DNA from: Orientallactaga sibirica
Taxonomy: Eukaryota > Chordata > Mammalia > Rodentia > Dipodidae
DNA length: 64,000 nucleotides
Assembly (NCBI GenBank): GCA_036365145.1
Contig: JAEOAD010000699.1
Span: 9,149,001-9,213,000 of the forward strand
Reading direction: 5' to 3'
The position numbers and the translations under genes are program-made. Under the pieces are notes generated by a model, which was given only the letters and a program-made list of their open reading frames with translations, was not told where the DNA came from and ran no database searches. Of this stretch, positions 1 through 11,396 are shown in pieces; the stretch's first letter is position 1, and every line of letters starts with the position of its first letter.

Positions 1-29
1 GCAATTGATATTTCAAAAATGCTATCTGA

Positions 30-284
30 GGGCTGGAGAGATGGCTTAGCCGTTAAGGCACCTGCCTGCTAAGCCTAAAAACCCGGTTCCAATCTCCAGG
101 TCCCACATTTAGCCAGATGCAAAGTGATGCAAGGGTGCAATGCCCCACTTGCCCACAAGGGGGCGCAAGCATCTGGATTTCGTTCACAGCAGCTGAGAGA
201 CTGCTGGTGTTCCCATCTCTATCTGTCTCCCTCTCTCTCTGTCTGTCTCTCTCTGTGTCTCTCTCCAAATATATATATATTTTT
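30..284 (+). mobile_element. B2-like tRNA-derived SINE, long form
   Basis: A full-length pol III-type SINE begins GGGCTGGAGAGATGGCTTAG and has a degenerate B box (GGTTCCAATCT). The 3' half is TC-rich and ends in an A/T tail. The 15-bp target duplication AAAAATGCTATCTGA at 15-29 and 285-299 fixes both ends and shows retroposition. Compared with the common short form it has about 35 extra bases in the middle, ending in CCACAAGGGGGCGC (153-166). Non-autonomous and presumably mobilised by L1. Confidence 0.9.
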
Positions 285-524
285 AAAAATGCTATCTGAA
301 TGTAGGATATTATTACTATTATTATTAATTTCTTGGGAAGTAGGGAAAGAGAATAATGTACACATTGAGAGAAAATGGCTCCATTTCAAACGTTAAGTCA
401 ATTTTGCTTTAAAAATACACATCATAAAGACTCCCTGAGGTTCCATGTCAGTCATCATCAACAACGAATTAAAAGCTTTTTTCTCTTCAACTACCAACTT
501 TATTTACCTTTGTTTTGCTTTCTG

Positions 525-599
525 TGGAACTCAGGATTGAACCCAAAAACTCACTTATGCCAGGCAAATGCTCTATCACTGAGTTAAACCTCAGAGCCC
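525..599 (-). mobile_element. ID/B4-type SINE remnant
   Basis: Read on the minus strand this is a degenerate ID-like tRNA-Ala-derived sequence. On the plus strand the diagnostic order is a 'caggattgaaccc' B-box complement, then 'ccaggcaaatgctctatcactgag'-type A-box complement, shown here only in part. No tail or target duplication is visible, so it is old or a fragment of a B4 composite. Confidence 0.6.
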
Positions 600-1699
600 A
601 CACAGTATCAATTTTTAAAAACCTTAATATTTAAGTGAATGGAAAAACCATGGCCCCAGACACCTGATTCAGGCATACAAATACATATTTTTGTATCCAC
701 AGAAGCTTATATGTGAAAAGGAATATCACACATGCAAACACATTGGCTGCTTCCAGAAACTTGGCCCTGAAAGTTTGACTATATTTTACCACTGGCAGAT
801 GTTGTTGTTGTTTTTATCATAGGAGACGTTGGTATTTTTACACATTTCAGGAAGGATCACTGAAATCACAAATGCTTTTGAAAACAAACTTAAAGTAATC
901 ATTTATATTCGGGGTCCAAAATAAGGTAAAATTTGGAGATGGTTTCCTATATTGGCCCTTTAATGAGCTGTCCTTTCTTCGCCTCTCCTAGGCAAATGCA
1001 GAATGATGTGTGATTTGCTTTCCAAGCCAGGTCACCTTTAAGAGCCAAGGGATGGCGGTCGCCACCGAATTGGTCGCCAGCCCTCACCGGAGATGTCTGC
1101 CTGTGCAAAACCTGTGACAAAGGACTGAAATGACAGCACTCTGACTCACTCCTACATTGTGTTTGTTTAGGAAGGTCCTAGAAATTGTATTTCACCAACC
1201 ACATTCGCTATCAACACACAATTATCTGGCTTAATCATGTGGAACAGTGGCAAATTCACCTGGGGCTTAAGAACTAATGACATTCTCGTCTGAGCTGCTT
1301 TAGTGAAATGGCCTAGCACCTGAAGCAGGAACAGCAAGATTGCTCAAGAAAATTTGGTTTTCTGTTTTCATTTCACAGCATAGGGCCTCCGCTCAAATCA
1401 ACAAACACTCCTGATTAAATAGCTGTGGTAGCCAACTTCTCCGCACTGTGTGCATGGCTCAGAATGTACATGGAGCACCCCAACCTTTATAGAGAAGGAA
1501 TTGCCTCTGACTCACCAGGGATACATTGTCTTTTTGATGGTGGGAATAAGTAAATAAATTGGCATTGAATAATTTGTGTATGATCACAGGTATTAGTGTG
1601 GATGACCCCTCTAGGGCTTGACAACTCCCAGCTTGACGACTCCCAGACTCAAGACCCCCACCATGCACTTCTAAGTTCAGATACATACACACATACATA

Positions 1700-1702
<3 letters not shown>
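600..1702. other. Unassigned stretch with a small CpG cluster
   Basis: I recognise no repeat or gene here. It is ordinary AT-rich DNA except for 1051-1090, which holds five CpG dinucleotides in about 35 bases and the YY1-like octamer GATGGCGG at 1051-1058. Confidence 0.4.

Positions 1703-1749
<47 letters not shown>
1703..1749. repeat. (TA)n microsatellite
   Basis: An uninterrupted TA dinucleotide run of about 46 bases follows imperfect TACA repeats. Reading frames across it are artefacts of the repeat. Confidence 0.97.
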
Positions 1750-1751
<2 letters not shown>

Positions 1752-2517
1752 TTTCCTCTTGCCATCTGCTGTGAGGGCATTAACATTCCGCTTACTCTAG
1801 AAAAATCCAGCCCCTACCCTCAGCCTTAAACCCCCAAAGTGTGAGAGCTTTGTGGAGTCACTGCTGACTCTGCGGCTAAATCCCACAGAGGAGAGAGGGC
1901 AATTTTCAAAAGCTGGTAGTGGCAAGAAATTGAGTGTACAGACCTCCAAATGCTTCAAAGAAAGGGTCAAGTAAAGTGCTCTTTTAAGGGCTGCACAAGC
2001 AATGCCCTTCCTTTATCAGAAGAATAAAGATTCATTTTTATTAGCACACAAAAGCAGAACAGAAAAACGTGCTCAAGTCCCACTTTCCCTGTGGGTGTGC
2101 GTTCTACCTCAAATGTCCATTTTTACTATTATTTTCATAATTTTTGTTGTGTCCCTCTTGTTAGCAAGGAGTAAAGGGGCTCAAAGCTGGTAAGCAGAAT
2201 GGTGAGCTTCGTTAACTTTCACTGAATGATTTGGTGTTATGGTATCTTTTTGCTGGGTTTCCATTGACAGGGCCCTGGAGCATGCTGGACAGAGAAAATT
2301 TAAAAATCTAGAGATTTTGTGCAGCTGTAGGTGTGGCACCTGGGTGCTGACCCCAAAATTACCAGTCCCCTTTCATCTCACTACTTCTAAATATCCCACA
2401 CCACCACTACCTTCTGTACCTGTTGAGTATGTAGGCACCTAGGAAATGGGATGACAATGTCAGAGGAGGGCGGTAACACATGCTGAGGTCCCCCATGTGA
2501 AAATCCAACATTTTAAA
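1750..2517. other. Unassigned stretch
   Basis: No recognisable repeat, RNA or coding exon. Open frames here are under 80 codons and show no domain. Confidence 0.4.
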
Positions 2518-2810
2518 TATTTTCAACTTAGAAATATTTTGAGAGTTGACATGGCAACACACATGAAATATTCCACACACTGGTTATTGTTTTATGTATA
2601 TAATTATCTTAAAATACTATGTAAAATTACCCGCAGGCTACTCATGTAAGACATGCACGAGCCATAAATGAATTTTACATTTAAACTTTGGTCTCATCCC
2701 CAAATTGCCTCATTATGTATAAGCCATATTCTGAAAATCTGAAATGCTCTGTGATCCACACTTCTTTTCCCAAACATTTTGGATAAAACACACTCAACTT
2801 GTAATATATA
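2518..2810 (-). repeat. Ancient mammalian interspersed repeat, copy 1
   Basis: The reverse complement is collinear with 40785-41110. Both carry an ATTTCAGATTTT block, then a 'attcatttatg'/'actccttttttg' block, then 'tagcctgcgggtaattttac'/'agactgaagttaattttaa'. I recognise the type as an old dispersed repeat found across mammals but cannot name it with certainty. Confidence 0.5.
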
Positions 2811-2867
2811 CAGAGCAGTAAAGATCTAAAATTAAAAAAGCAAACAAACTACAGGAAGGCTAAACAT

Positions 2868-3103
2868 TAACATGACTATAATCACAGCCTGAGGCAAGAA
2901 GATCACAAGTTCAATGCCTGTCTAGGCTACAGAGTGAGTTCCAGGAGAATTTGGATAATTTAGTCTTTGTTTCAAAAAGAAAGTTTAAAAAATGGGCTGG
3001 AGATATAATACCGCGGTATAGTGTTCTCCTAGCATGTTGAGACTTTAGCATTAATACACACACAATATCACACATGCATGTACACATGCATACACACACA
3101 CAA
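2868..3103 (+). mobile_element. B4-like composite SINE (B1 half + ID half)
   Basis: A 7SL-derived B1-like part (GAGGCAAGAAGATCACAAGT, then 'ctaggctacagagtgagttc') is followed after an A-rich linker by an ID-like part (GGGCTGGAGATATAATACCG, then 'ctcctagcatg'). It ends in a degenerate CA-rich tail to about 3103. The order B1 then ID fits the rodent B4 family. Confidence 0.7.
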
Positions 3104-3497
3104 TTAGTATACTATATTTGTATATTACACTTTTTGAGAGGAGGCATTTACTGGGAAATATTTCTATTGTTACCAGATAAAAGTATCTTCTAACTTACCT
3201 CCAAAATACCAAATAGTAAATTCTGATGATATAAACAATGGTACTATAAGACTGCAGAATAAACAGGTCCCTAGCCCTGGGTTTCACAGGTCAAGTTTAT
3301 GTGGTTCCTCAGCAGACAACAATGTTACTGTTTCAATCCTGAGACAAGAAGCAATCAACCTTCATTATCTTGTTCACATAAAGTCACCTCACACTGATAG
3401 CAAAAGTGCAGGGCTGCTTATCAGCCGATACCAGAATAGCTCCTGTCTTTGTTGGCTAGGAAGCCATCTTACACTCAGGAGGCAGAGGTGGAAGGTA
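3104..3497. other. Unassigned stretch
   Basis: Nothing recognised except a short B1-like scrap near 3470-3490 (ACTCAGGAGGCAGAGGTGG) just before the next SINE. Confidence 0.35.
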
Positions 3498-3748
3498 GTG
3501 GCTGAGGAGATGGCTCAGTGATTAAAGGCACTTGCTTACAAAGGCTGCCATCTCAGGTTTGTTTTCCCAGCACCCATGTAAAGCCAGATGCACAAAGTGG
3601 CACATGTTCTTGGAGTTCATTTGTAGAGGCAAGAGGCCCTATTGTGCCCATATTCACTCATTCATTCATTCTCTCAGTCTTTCTCTCTCTTCTCTATCTC
3701 TACTCTCACTCCCTCCCTCTCTCTTTCTCATAAATAAATAAACATATT
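3498..3748 (+). mobile_element. B2-like SINE, short form
   Basis: Diverged copy with 'gaggagatggctcagtgatt', 'gccagatgcacaaagtggca' and 'ggagttcatttgtagaggc', then a TC-rich stretch and ATAAATAAATAAA tail. No clear target duplication. Confidence 0.88.
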
Positions 3749-4189
3749 TGCAAATTAACCTTGACTAGCTAAAGATCCCATTTCACTTTTTGTGTGTATT
3801 CTAGAGTCATTCTGCTCCTCAACATCATGTTTCCTACAGTCCTTTCACCAACAGTAATGATGGATGTTTAAATCCAGCTTATGGAATGGACATACAGGTT
3901 AACATGATAAAATCCTGCCAGAAAGAAAACCATGGGGTGGCTTTTTTAAAAGTATGGAAAAATAAAATTAACTTTCTTTATAGCATATACTCTGACTTAT
4001 AACTATAGTGAGATATGTAAGAGTTTAATGAGCAGAAATAGAAAAGTGTATTTTCTATTGATAGAGGGAAATGTGGGAATACATTGCAAGAAAAAGTACA
4101 TTTGTATAGAATCTTAAAATATCACTAAGAGTATTATTTTGGCTTCTCTAAAAGATAGGAAACAATATTCCAAGTGGAGAAAAAGTCTT
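3749..4189. other. Unassigned stretch
   Basis: AT-rich, no repeat family or gene recognised. Confidence 0.35.
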
Positions 4190-4400
4190 CATTCACTCAA
4201 GTATTCATTTGTTCACTTTATAATAATTATTAATAATCTGGCCCCTGAAGAGTACTGAATAAATCTACATGAATCCTGTCCTTGTAGACTGGATGTCCAT
4301 TGGAGGAAACATGCAATTATCAAATAATTACTAAGCTACCAGCTGTGATGAGTAACATGCCAGGAAGAAGAAAGGTACTGTACAACAGGGACAAAGACAA
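4190..4400 (-). mobile_element. L2 (LINE) 3'-end remnant
   Basis: The plus strand keeps the order of the reversed L2 3' end: 'attcactcaagtattcattt', then 'cttgtagactggatgtccat', 'aattatcaaataattac', 'gctgtgatgagtaacatgcc' and 'gtactgtacaacaggg'. These correspond to the known L2 blocks around the 'acagtctagtgggg' and 'gtgataagtgctatg' segments. Heavily diverged. Confidence 0.55.
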
Positions 4401-7120
4401 CATCAACAATGCTGAGTCTCTTTGACAAACTGATCGAGACCCAAGGAATGAAAACGACAGAACCATGTGTATATGGAGGACAGAGCTTCAGAGGCAGGGA
4501 GAAAGATCCTTCCTGTACTAATATATTTCAATATGCCAAAGGAAACTGGCCTCTATGACTATCTAAGGTGAAGAGCTACTCTGCTATATCTAGACCAGCT
4601 GGAGAAGAGTTGGATTTGTAGCCCCGACCGGATGAATCCAGGACAGACACCCACTTTACTGAATTCTAATTTATCTTTTTTCTCACTGTTCCATGTGTTA
4701 TACAGGACTGTCTGTGAGTCATTTTCCCATCCTACTGCCACTTCTAGACTGATTAAAAAAAAAAAAAAAGGAACAGCCCAAATCTGAACATAAAGAAACA
4801 AAAGAAAAATGATCTCCCCAAAGCTATAGTTTTCTCTGGGCATTATTAAACAATTCCTTCCTCTCTCCCTACCCAGGCTTATAGCAGAAATGACCATCTG
4901 TCCTTCCTCAAGGTGAAAAGTGTCTCACACTGCCCACAGAAAATTGAATTATACATCCCACTAACCACTCAAATTTATTTAATGTACATATCTAAAACAA
5001 TTAACAAAACAAGCAAATTAAAGGAATAGTTCCCCTATATCTGAATCTTTTGTATTGTTCCAATAGCCATAGGTTTAAAAAAATCTCATTTAAAAAAAAA
5101 TCTCATTTTTAAGTAAGTAGAATGTACTAAAAGTACCAACCCTTGTTTGCTGCTGAAAAGAACCTCTTTATTCTCTAGTTATACTACCATATTTTAAGTT
5201 TGCAAAAACTAGATGCACCCATGATTCTATAAGCTAAAGAGCTACCAGACATATACAGGGGATAATTTATATATGAGAACAAAGGAAAAAATATTTTTTT
5301 GCCAAGATGGAAAGGCTCTGGACTAAAAAAAAATCTACACTGTACTCAGCAGCTGACCAGCTGGAGAGCCAGGAATAATCCTCCTAAATTCCTTGGCTTT
5401 GTTTTTCCTTAGATGTAGTTTTTTAGTCTCAGACAATGAGAATATCAAATGAACTACCATGATAAAATTAAAAAAAATACTTTTCAAAATGCCCCATAAA
5501 ATACATCTAGGCTTATATTATCTTTAGAAATGAGGCTTCATTAAAATGATGACAAGAAATTTCCATCAATGTAATTGGAAGGAAAGTTGAGAGAAAATTT
5601 CCTAAGAAATCAAAAGAGATGTACACAGAAAATTGCAGAGCTGTGAACAAATCCACCCTTACTTTGCAAACCAGTCTTCTTATGAATTGCCTCTAAAGCA
5701 CCTAATATGTATTCAAAAATAACCTCTTGCTGTAAATTGTAAATACTGGACTGTATCCATGTTATTGACAAAGTTTGTAAACCAGAGATTATTAAGAATG
5801 CAATGTAAGCTGTAAGTGGGAATGTAATCAGTCTGGCATGGATGGAAGGATAATAGATGAGACTAGACTGACAGGTTTGGGGCACTATGGAAGGATTCAA
5901 GCAATGGCTTCTTCAGAAAAGTATAACAAGTAGCCAGTTATTACACAACACACACATTGCTTGTTTAAAGAGGTGAACTGCCCCTCTGCCCCATTCCTGG
6001 AGATACTGACTCATTAGATCAGGAGAGAACTGAAGTACCTTGAGAGCAACAAGCACCTCAGATGCTTCTTTCCATCTGACAGGTTTGAGAAACATCACCA
6101 TGAGGTTTGAATAGGCACTTATGAAGTAGGAGATTAGCACCATCCAACCTTCTCAAAAACCAAATGCTGACATTTGGAAAGGAACCTTCGGTAGTAAGAC
6201 TGGCTTCTTAGAATCAGTGAGGAAGCTGAGTAAAGAGTGCAGTGCCCAAGCCAAAGCATCCCATGTAATGAGAACAGACCTTCTGAATCAGATCCAGGCA
6301 TGGCATAGTAAAGCTTTTCAGGTGACTCCAATGTACAGCAAGAAAGCTTAGTAGGCAGGGCCACCCACCTACCTGCCTCTAGACAGCTTTGGGCTCTAAT
6401 CATGAATAAACCTTATGAAATTAGATTTTAGTGTCATCTTACCTGCTACATATTTCTTCATATAAATTAACATTTTAATAAGCTACAATAATATTTAACA
6501 CACAGAGAGAATGAAAATGCATTTTCATCAGTTCAGAGACTTTATTTGGATTAGCAATGTCCAGTATATGCATAAAAATATTTTTGTGTTGATATTACAA
6601 TATATAATGTGGTCTCAGTTAACAGGAGGGATTATATTATTGTTAGTCAGAAAACAGTAATAGACGCTTATACACATTTGAGGATAAAAAAATCTGAAGG
6701 ACTAAGATATTGTTGGAAATGATAATGATATAGAGTAGCTGTATGGAGAGAAACTATCTAAAATGAGAACATTATTAATAATAATGACATATGGGGCTGA
6801 GTTCCTTGCTCCACAGAAAAAAATTCACATGGATTACCAAGTATTAAGTGTTGCACCACTGAATCATTTAAATAATATAACTATTCAGCTTCCTATGCAT
6901 CCTCTACTCACCATCTTATACTGCTATAAAAACCCAGCCTAACACAAATAGAACCACAAACCAGAAATAATTTATTTAATAAAATTTAGTTAATTACACA
7001 TAAAATTGTTATTTTGCAGAAACAAAACTTCTAATTGTATTTTTAACATTAAAGAGCTGAATTTGAGTTCTTATTTTTAACTTGTCCATTTTATCTGAAA
7101 CTTTTTTAATAAGACACAAT
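4401..7120. other. Unassigned 2.7-kb stretch
   Basis: No repeat family, RNA gene or exon recognised. It contains a 15-base A run near 4755-4769 and a small tandem duplication of AAAAATCTCATTT near 5080-5108. The reading frames present (up to 112 codons, minus strand near 4559-4897) show no motif and are at chance length. Confidence 0.35.
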
Positions 7121-7318
7121 CTTATTCATTTACCTATTTATTTGAGAGAAAGAGAGAGAGAGAGTAGGGGGTGCCAGAGCATCTTGCCACTGCAAATGAA
7201 CTCCAGACACATTCACTGCTTTGTGCATCTGGCTTTATGTGGGTACTCAGGAATTGAACCCAGGCCATCTGGCTTTGCAATCAAGTGCTTTTAATTGCTT
7301 AGCCATCTCTCCTGGCCC
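7121..7318 (-). mobile_element. B2-like SINE, short form
   Basis: The plus strand shows the reversed order: ATTTATTTGAGAGAAAGAGA, 'actgcaaatgaactccagac', 'tgtgcatctggctttatgtg', 'aattgaaccc' and 'cttagccatctctcctggcc'. The GA-rich tract is the complement of the TC-rich 3' half. Confidence 0.88.
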
Positions 7319-7479
7319 CATTTTGTTCTTTTTGCTTATAGTATGATGTAACATTATCTGAAGCACCTTTGTTGAAATATTGATATCCTTTTTAAAAATA
7401 TATTTATACTTTAAATGTGATTCTTAACTTTAATGCACAAATGATTTAACACTGTTCCTTAAAATAAAATATTATCAAA

Positions 7480-8800
7480 GGATAATGTGAGTAGGAATAA
7501 AACTTAGTAGCAGAAGCCAGTAAGATAGAAGGGGAATATAAAGGAATATAAAGGGAGGGGACCTAATAGGATGGTATTGTATATATGTAAGTAGAAGAAC
7601 AGATTAATGGGAGTGAAAAGGCCTAAGTGAGGGCAGGGGAAGGGATTGAGTAAAGGAACAGTGGAGGGAGGGATAATCAAAATATAAGAAGATATAAATA
7701 AGTCATATGGAAACCTACTTTCCTGGCCAATGGAAGACTCAGAAGCCATAGATTGTTACTAGAAAATTTTCAGTGCCAGGGATGGGATACATTCCAGTGA
7801 GTTGTTGGCCAGGGAGGTCACTGATACCACCAAAACCTTACAGGCCATAGCCAAGACCTTTAGTTTCCCACCAGGAATAGATGGTAAGACCCTATTGCTG
7901 AAGACTCCACATGCTTGGGCAAAAAGGTCATTGAGAAATCCTGTTGGAGCTGAGCTGAAAGTCTCCTCCATGTGGACCAGCTGACAGAAACCTGGAAAAA
8001 GCTACGCTACATGCAGTTCAATGGGAGAGAGAGAAAGAGAAATCAACAGTGAAGACATTCATCAGTGGACACTGCAAGCTTTAAATTTGGCCAGCCAGGC
8101 CAAATGAGCCAACAGGTACAGTAGTGGCATGTCTGTTATGGGGGAAACCAACCACTCTCTAATTGGACTGGAGGCCCGGTCCATGGGAGGGAATACATCC
8201 TTGATACTGAAAATCTACAATGGGTAGTCATGAGCCTTAGAGGTGTAACATCTGCTGGTGTCTGGCTAAATGTATATACTATGCTCACCAAACTGCCCAG
8301 TAAGCACTTCTCTTAATGTTCATACCCATACATTAAAATGCTACTCTCACTTTTGGTTAGATAAGCTTCTCTTTTCAGATGGCAATGACCTTGGGATGAC
8401 TCAGAAGGCACCAAGGTGCTGAGAAGAAGTGACAGAGGAGTGCTTAGCACTGAAACATCTCAAATCTACCTTCCAAGGCTCAGGGTCCATTGTGGAAGAG
8501 GTCGCAGAAAGAATGTAAGAGCCAAAGGAAGGTTAGGACTCCTTACAACGTGCTCCTCCAGACACAAAATGGCCTGGATATCCATGACCTCACAGTGCCT
8601 GACACTACCTTCACAAGACCATCATAATAGGAGGAAAAGTTCATGACATCAAAATAAAAGAGAGACTGATTGAGAGGGGGAAGGAATATGATGGAGAGTG
8701 GAGTTCCAAAGGGGAAAGTGGGGGGGGGGAGGAATTACCATAGGATATTGTTTACAATTATGGAAGTTGTCAATAAATAAAATAAATTCATTAATTAAAT
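7480..8800 (+). mobile_element. 5'-truncated L1, 3' UTR
   Basis: From about 7880 to 8790 this is collinear with the reverse complement of 48846-49752. Shared landmarks are GGTAAGACCCTATTGCTGAA, 'gtggcatgtctgtt', 'taattggactggagg', 'ctactctcacttttggttag' and 'cacaaaatggcctg'. It ends in GGGGAAAGTGGGGGGGGGGA, 'gaagttgtcaataaataaa' and an A/T tail, as rodent L1 3' UTRs do. The 7480-7880 part is assigned only by continuity. No ORF2 coding sequence remains in it. The 76- and 81-codon frames inside it are accidental. Confidence 0.75.
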
Positions 8801-9629
8801 TTAAAAAGATAAAGTACCAATTAAGCTTTTCAATATAAAATAGATATGATACTAGCAATGCACTTGAGTTGTTACTTGTAGTGATTAAAACCTGCACACT
8901 CTATATATGGGGGTAAAAATGAGTTTCTTTGAGTGCAACATGAGGACTCAGGTTACTAAAGAACATGAATATAGATCATATATATAAAGACAAATAAGCA
9001 ACAAAAGTATGGAAGCCCTATAAAAGGCCAATAGTACTTATGTCCAAGTATTGAGATTATAGATTATTTGGGACTTTCTTTTTAAAACAAGTAGGCATTG
9101 GCTTATTATAAATATATTTTTGAATAAGCATCACATTATTAAGTAAAAGGTTTCATAAAATGCATACTCTATGAGCTGATTCTATAAAGAAAAGTGATAC
9201 AAATGTATTTCAAGGCATTCAAAAATATATTATGTATATTATGAACCAAAATTTTAATAATAACTATAGAAAAAGATGATTACAAACTATTTTTAATTAT
9301 GTTCTTTTTTTGCTTCAATACATGTCTCCTACCAGCACCTAGTTATCAATAATCATCTATTTTTTAATGTGAGCAAGATTTATCGATACACTTTTAACAG
9401 ACAGACTCTAGCAAGTGGTTGGAATGTCACTTTTGATAGTAGGTATATAAAAAGATTTCTTCCTATCTCAGGCTCTTGCTGTTTTATGAAATAGTTTTCC
9501 TTGGAATTTCAGATGCCATATGATCACCCAATGATAGGAGAGGCTTATGTAGTAAGAGACTTATGTTTCTTGAGAGGAACAAATTTTCTGTTCCATCTGT
9601 CCTCCTGTATCTCTTGTAGGAAGTTCAGT
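8801..9629. other. Unassigned stretch
   Basis: Very AT-rich; no repeat or gene recognised. Confidence 0.35.
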
Positions 9630-9810
9630 GGAGTCCATTGTCCATGTATCAGCTTAAGTGCAGCCTTATGAGGGACCTCGATGCAGACACACCATCTAAG
9701 CTATACCCAGACCCCATACCCATTGAAATAGTCTTAATAAACATTATTGTTGAAGACCCTGAATTTTGGGGCAATTTGTTTTATGGTAAGAAATCATGAA
9801 TTGTCCCTAT
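9630..9810 (+). mobile_element. MLT1/MaLR-like LTR remnant (3' half)
   Basis: The order 'ggacctcgatgcagacacac', 'taataaacattattgttgaa' and 'gaattttggggcaatttgtt' resembles the 3' half of ancient mammalian MaLR LTRs (poly(A) signal AATAAA followed by a 'gccac...gtggtaatttgtta'-type end). Old and diverged; family by eye only. Confidence 0.4.
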
Positions 9811-10247
9811 TTAAAGTAAGCATGTCCTCTTTATAATCAGAAAGGGAGTTTTGTTTCATTTCTTAGTTTCTTGTTTGCTTATGTCCTCCCTCCATTCTTT
9901 TTATTCCCCTAGATTACTATGTCTGATTTGAGTTACGAGTCTATGATCAGTGGCAGTAGCCACCAATATATGGGAATCTCCTGTCCTCTTCTTCCAGCTT
10001 CGATTTGAACCACATTTGTCATTTCTCACTATAAACCTAAACAATCTATGTTTTTTTTTTTTTTTTAATGTAGGCAGACTATGTAAAGACATGACTTTGT
10101 ATTCTTGGAAAAGCTATCCTGTCAACTGACATTTCCCTAACAATAAGCCCCACCCTGCACTTGGAACCATTTTTGGAGTAAATAAATAAAAGAATTTTGC
10201 ATTTGGATTTTTGCTTTGAGATTTTCCTCATAAAGATAGAGCAGCAG

Positions 10248-10349
10248 TTAAGTGTGGTGGTGCAGCTGTGTAATCCTAGCACCCAGGAATCTGAGGCAGA
10301 AGAATTGCTGTGAGCCTGAGACCAGCCTGAGCTGCATAGCAAGACCCTA
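10248..10349 (+). mobile_element. B1 SINE
   Basis: 7SL-derived: AAGTGTGGTGGTGCAGCTGT, 'taatcctagcacccaggaa', 'tgaggcagaagaattgctg' and 'agcaagaccctatctcaaaa'. Its A-rich tail is where the next SINE inserted. Confidence 0.85.
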
Positions 10350-10362
10350 TCTCAAAAAAGAA

Positions 10363-10561
10363 AAAGGAGGGGTTCTGGAGAGATGGCTTAGCAGTTAAGG
10401 TGTTTGCCTGCAAAGCCAAAGGATCCCAGTTCGGTTCTCCAGGACCCTTGTACGCCAGATGTACAAGGGGGCACATGCATCTGGAGTTCGTTTGCAGAGG
10501 CTGGAGGCCCTGGCATGCCCATTCTCTCCTTCTCTTTCTCAAATAATTGAATAAATAAAAT
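10363..10561 (+). mobile_element. B2-like SINE, short form
   Basis: TTCTGGAGAGATGGCTTAGC, A box TGGCTTAGCAG, 'gccagatgtacaagggggca', 'ctggagttcgtttgcagagg', then AAATAATTGAATAAATAAAA. An AGAAAAAGG-type flank on each side (near 10351 and 10574) suggests it inserted in the tail of the preceding B1. Confidence 0.9.
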
Positions 10562-10579
10562 ACATTAAAAAATAGAAAA

Positions 10580-10760
10580 AGGGGGATGGAGAAATGGCTC
10601 AGCAATTAAGGTGCTTGCCAACAAAGCCTAAGGACCTAAAGTCAATTCCCCAATACCCAGGTAAAGCAAGATGCACAAGGTGGCCCTGGCACACCATTCT
10701 CTCTCTCACTCTATCTGCTTCTTTCTCTCTCTGAAATAAATAAATAAGAATTTTTAAAAA
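10580..10760 (+). mobile_element. B2-like SINE, short form with internal deletion
   Basis: GGGGGATGGAGAAATGGCTC, 'aagcaagatgcacaaggtgg', then directly 'ccctggcacaccattctct'. The usual 'ctggagttcgtttgcagtgg' block is missing. Ends in a TC-rich segment and AAATAAATAAATAAG. Confidence 0.85.
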
Positions 10761-11396
10761 GAAATGGAAAAAAGGTTAGCAATTTCTTGAAAAGTAATAC
10801 AATGAATAGATCAGGTGCTACTCCAAACACTAGCTGTGTGTATCTGCTCCCTGCTCTAGCTCTAGTCAGACACAAAAATTGGAATCTTAAAGATGGAGAG
10901 GAAATGATGGAAAGCAGGAGAACAGCCATGTGATTAGACATCTAAATGGAGGTATGCAAGCATGTCCCATCATGAACTCACCAAGCACCACTTCCTGCAA
11001 AGAGCCACTGTATATACAGCACTTATCACTGGTCCCAGATTCCATATGACATGTCTGAATAAGGAATAATATGGTAATTTTCACAGTTACAGAGTGGAAA
11101 GTATTTATGGGGTAGCAGCTAAATGTGTCTTTATTTCACATTCTAAGAATCATGCCACACGATAGAAGTAAAAACATTTTGAATAAGATGTGGGTGAGCC
11201 CCAGAATCCCTGCCTCAGAAGCAAGATAGCTTTTTGATAGAAAACACTTTCCTCGTTCATCAGGGTTGCTAGCCTATGGTGAGCTTAATTAAAATCAATG
11301 GAGAAAAAAATTGAATACTGAGAAGCACTATTTGGGGCTCATGAAATGTAAATGAGTCAAAATATGAAATACTCAAACAACCTTAGGTCATGGACT
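10761..11396. other. Unassigned stretch
   Basis: No repeat recognised. The part at 11150-11380 reads as unique DNA with homeodomain-type sites such as CTTAATTAAAATC near 11284. Confidence 0.35.

Noticed and set aside
30..140. tRNA-like A and B boxes in the B2-like SINE (and in all other copies)
   Set aside because: These are pol III promoter relics of SINEs; there is no acceptor stem or anticodon arm typical of a functional tRNA gene.
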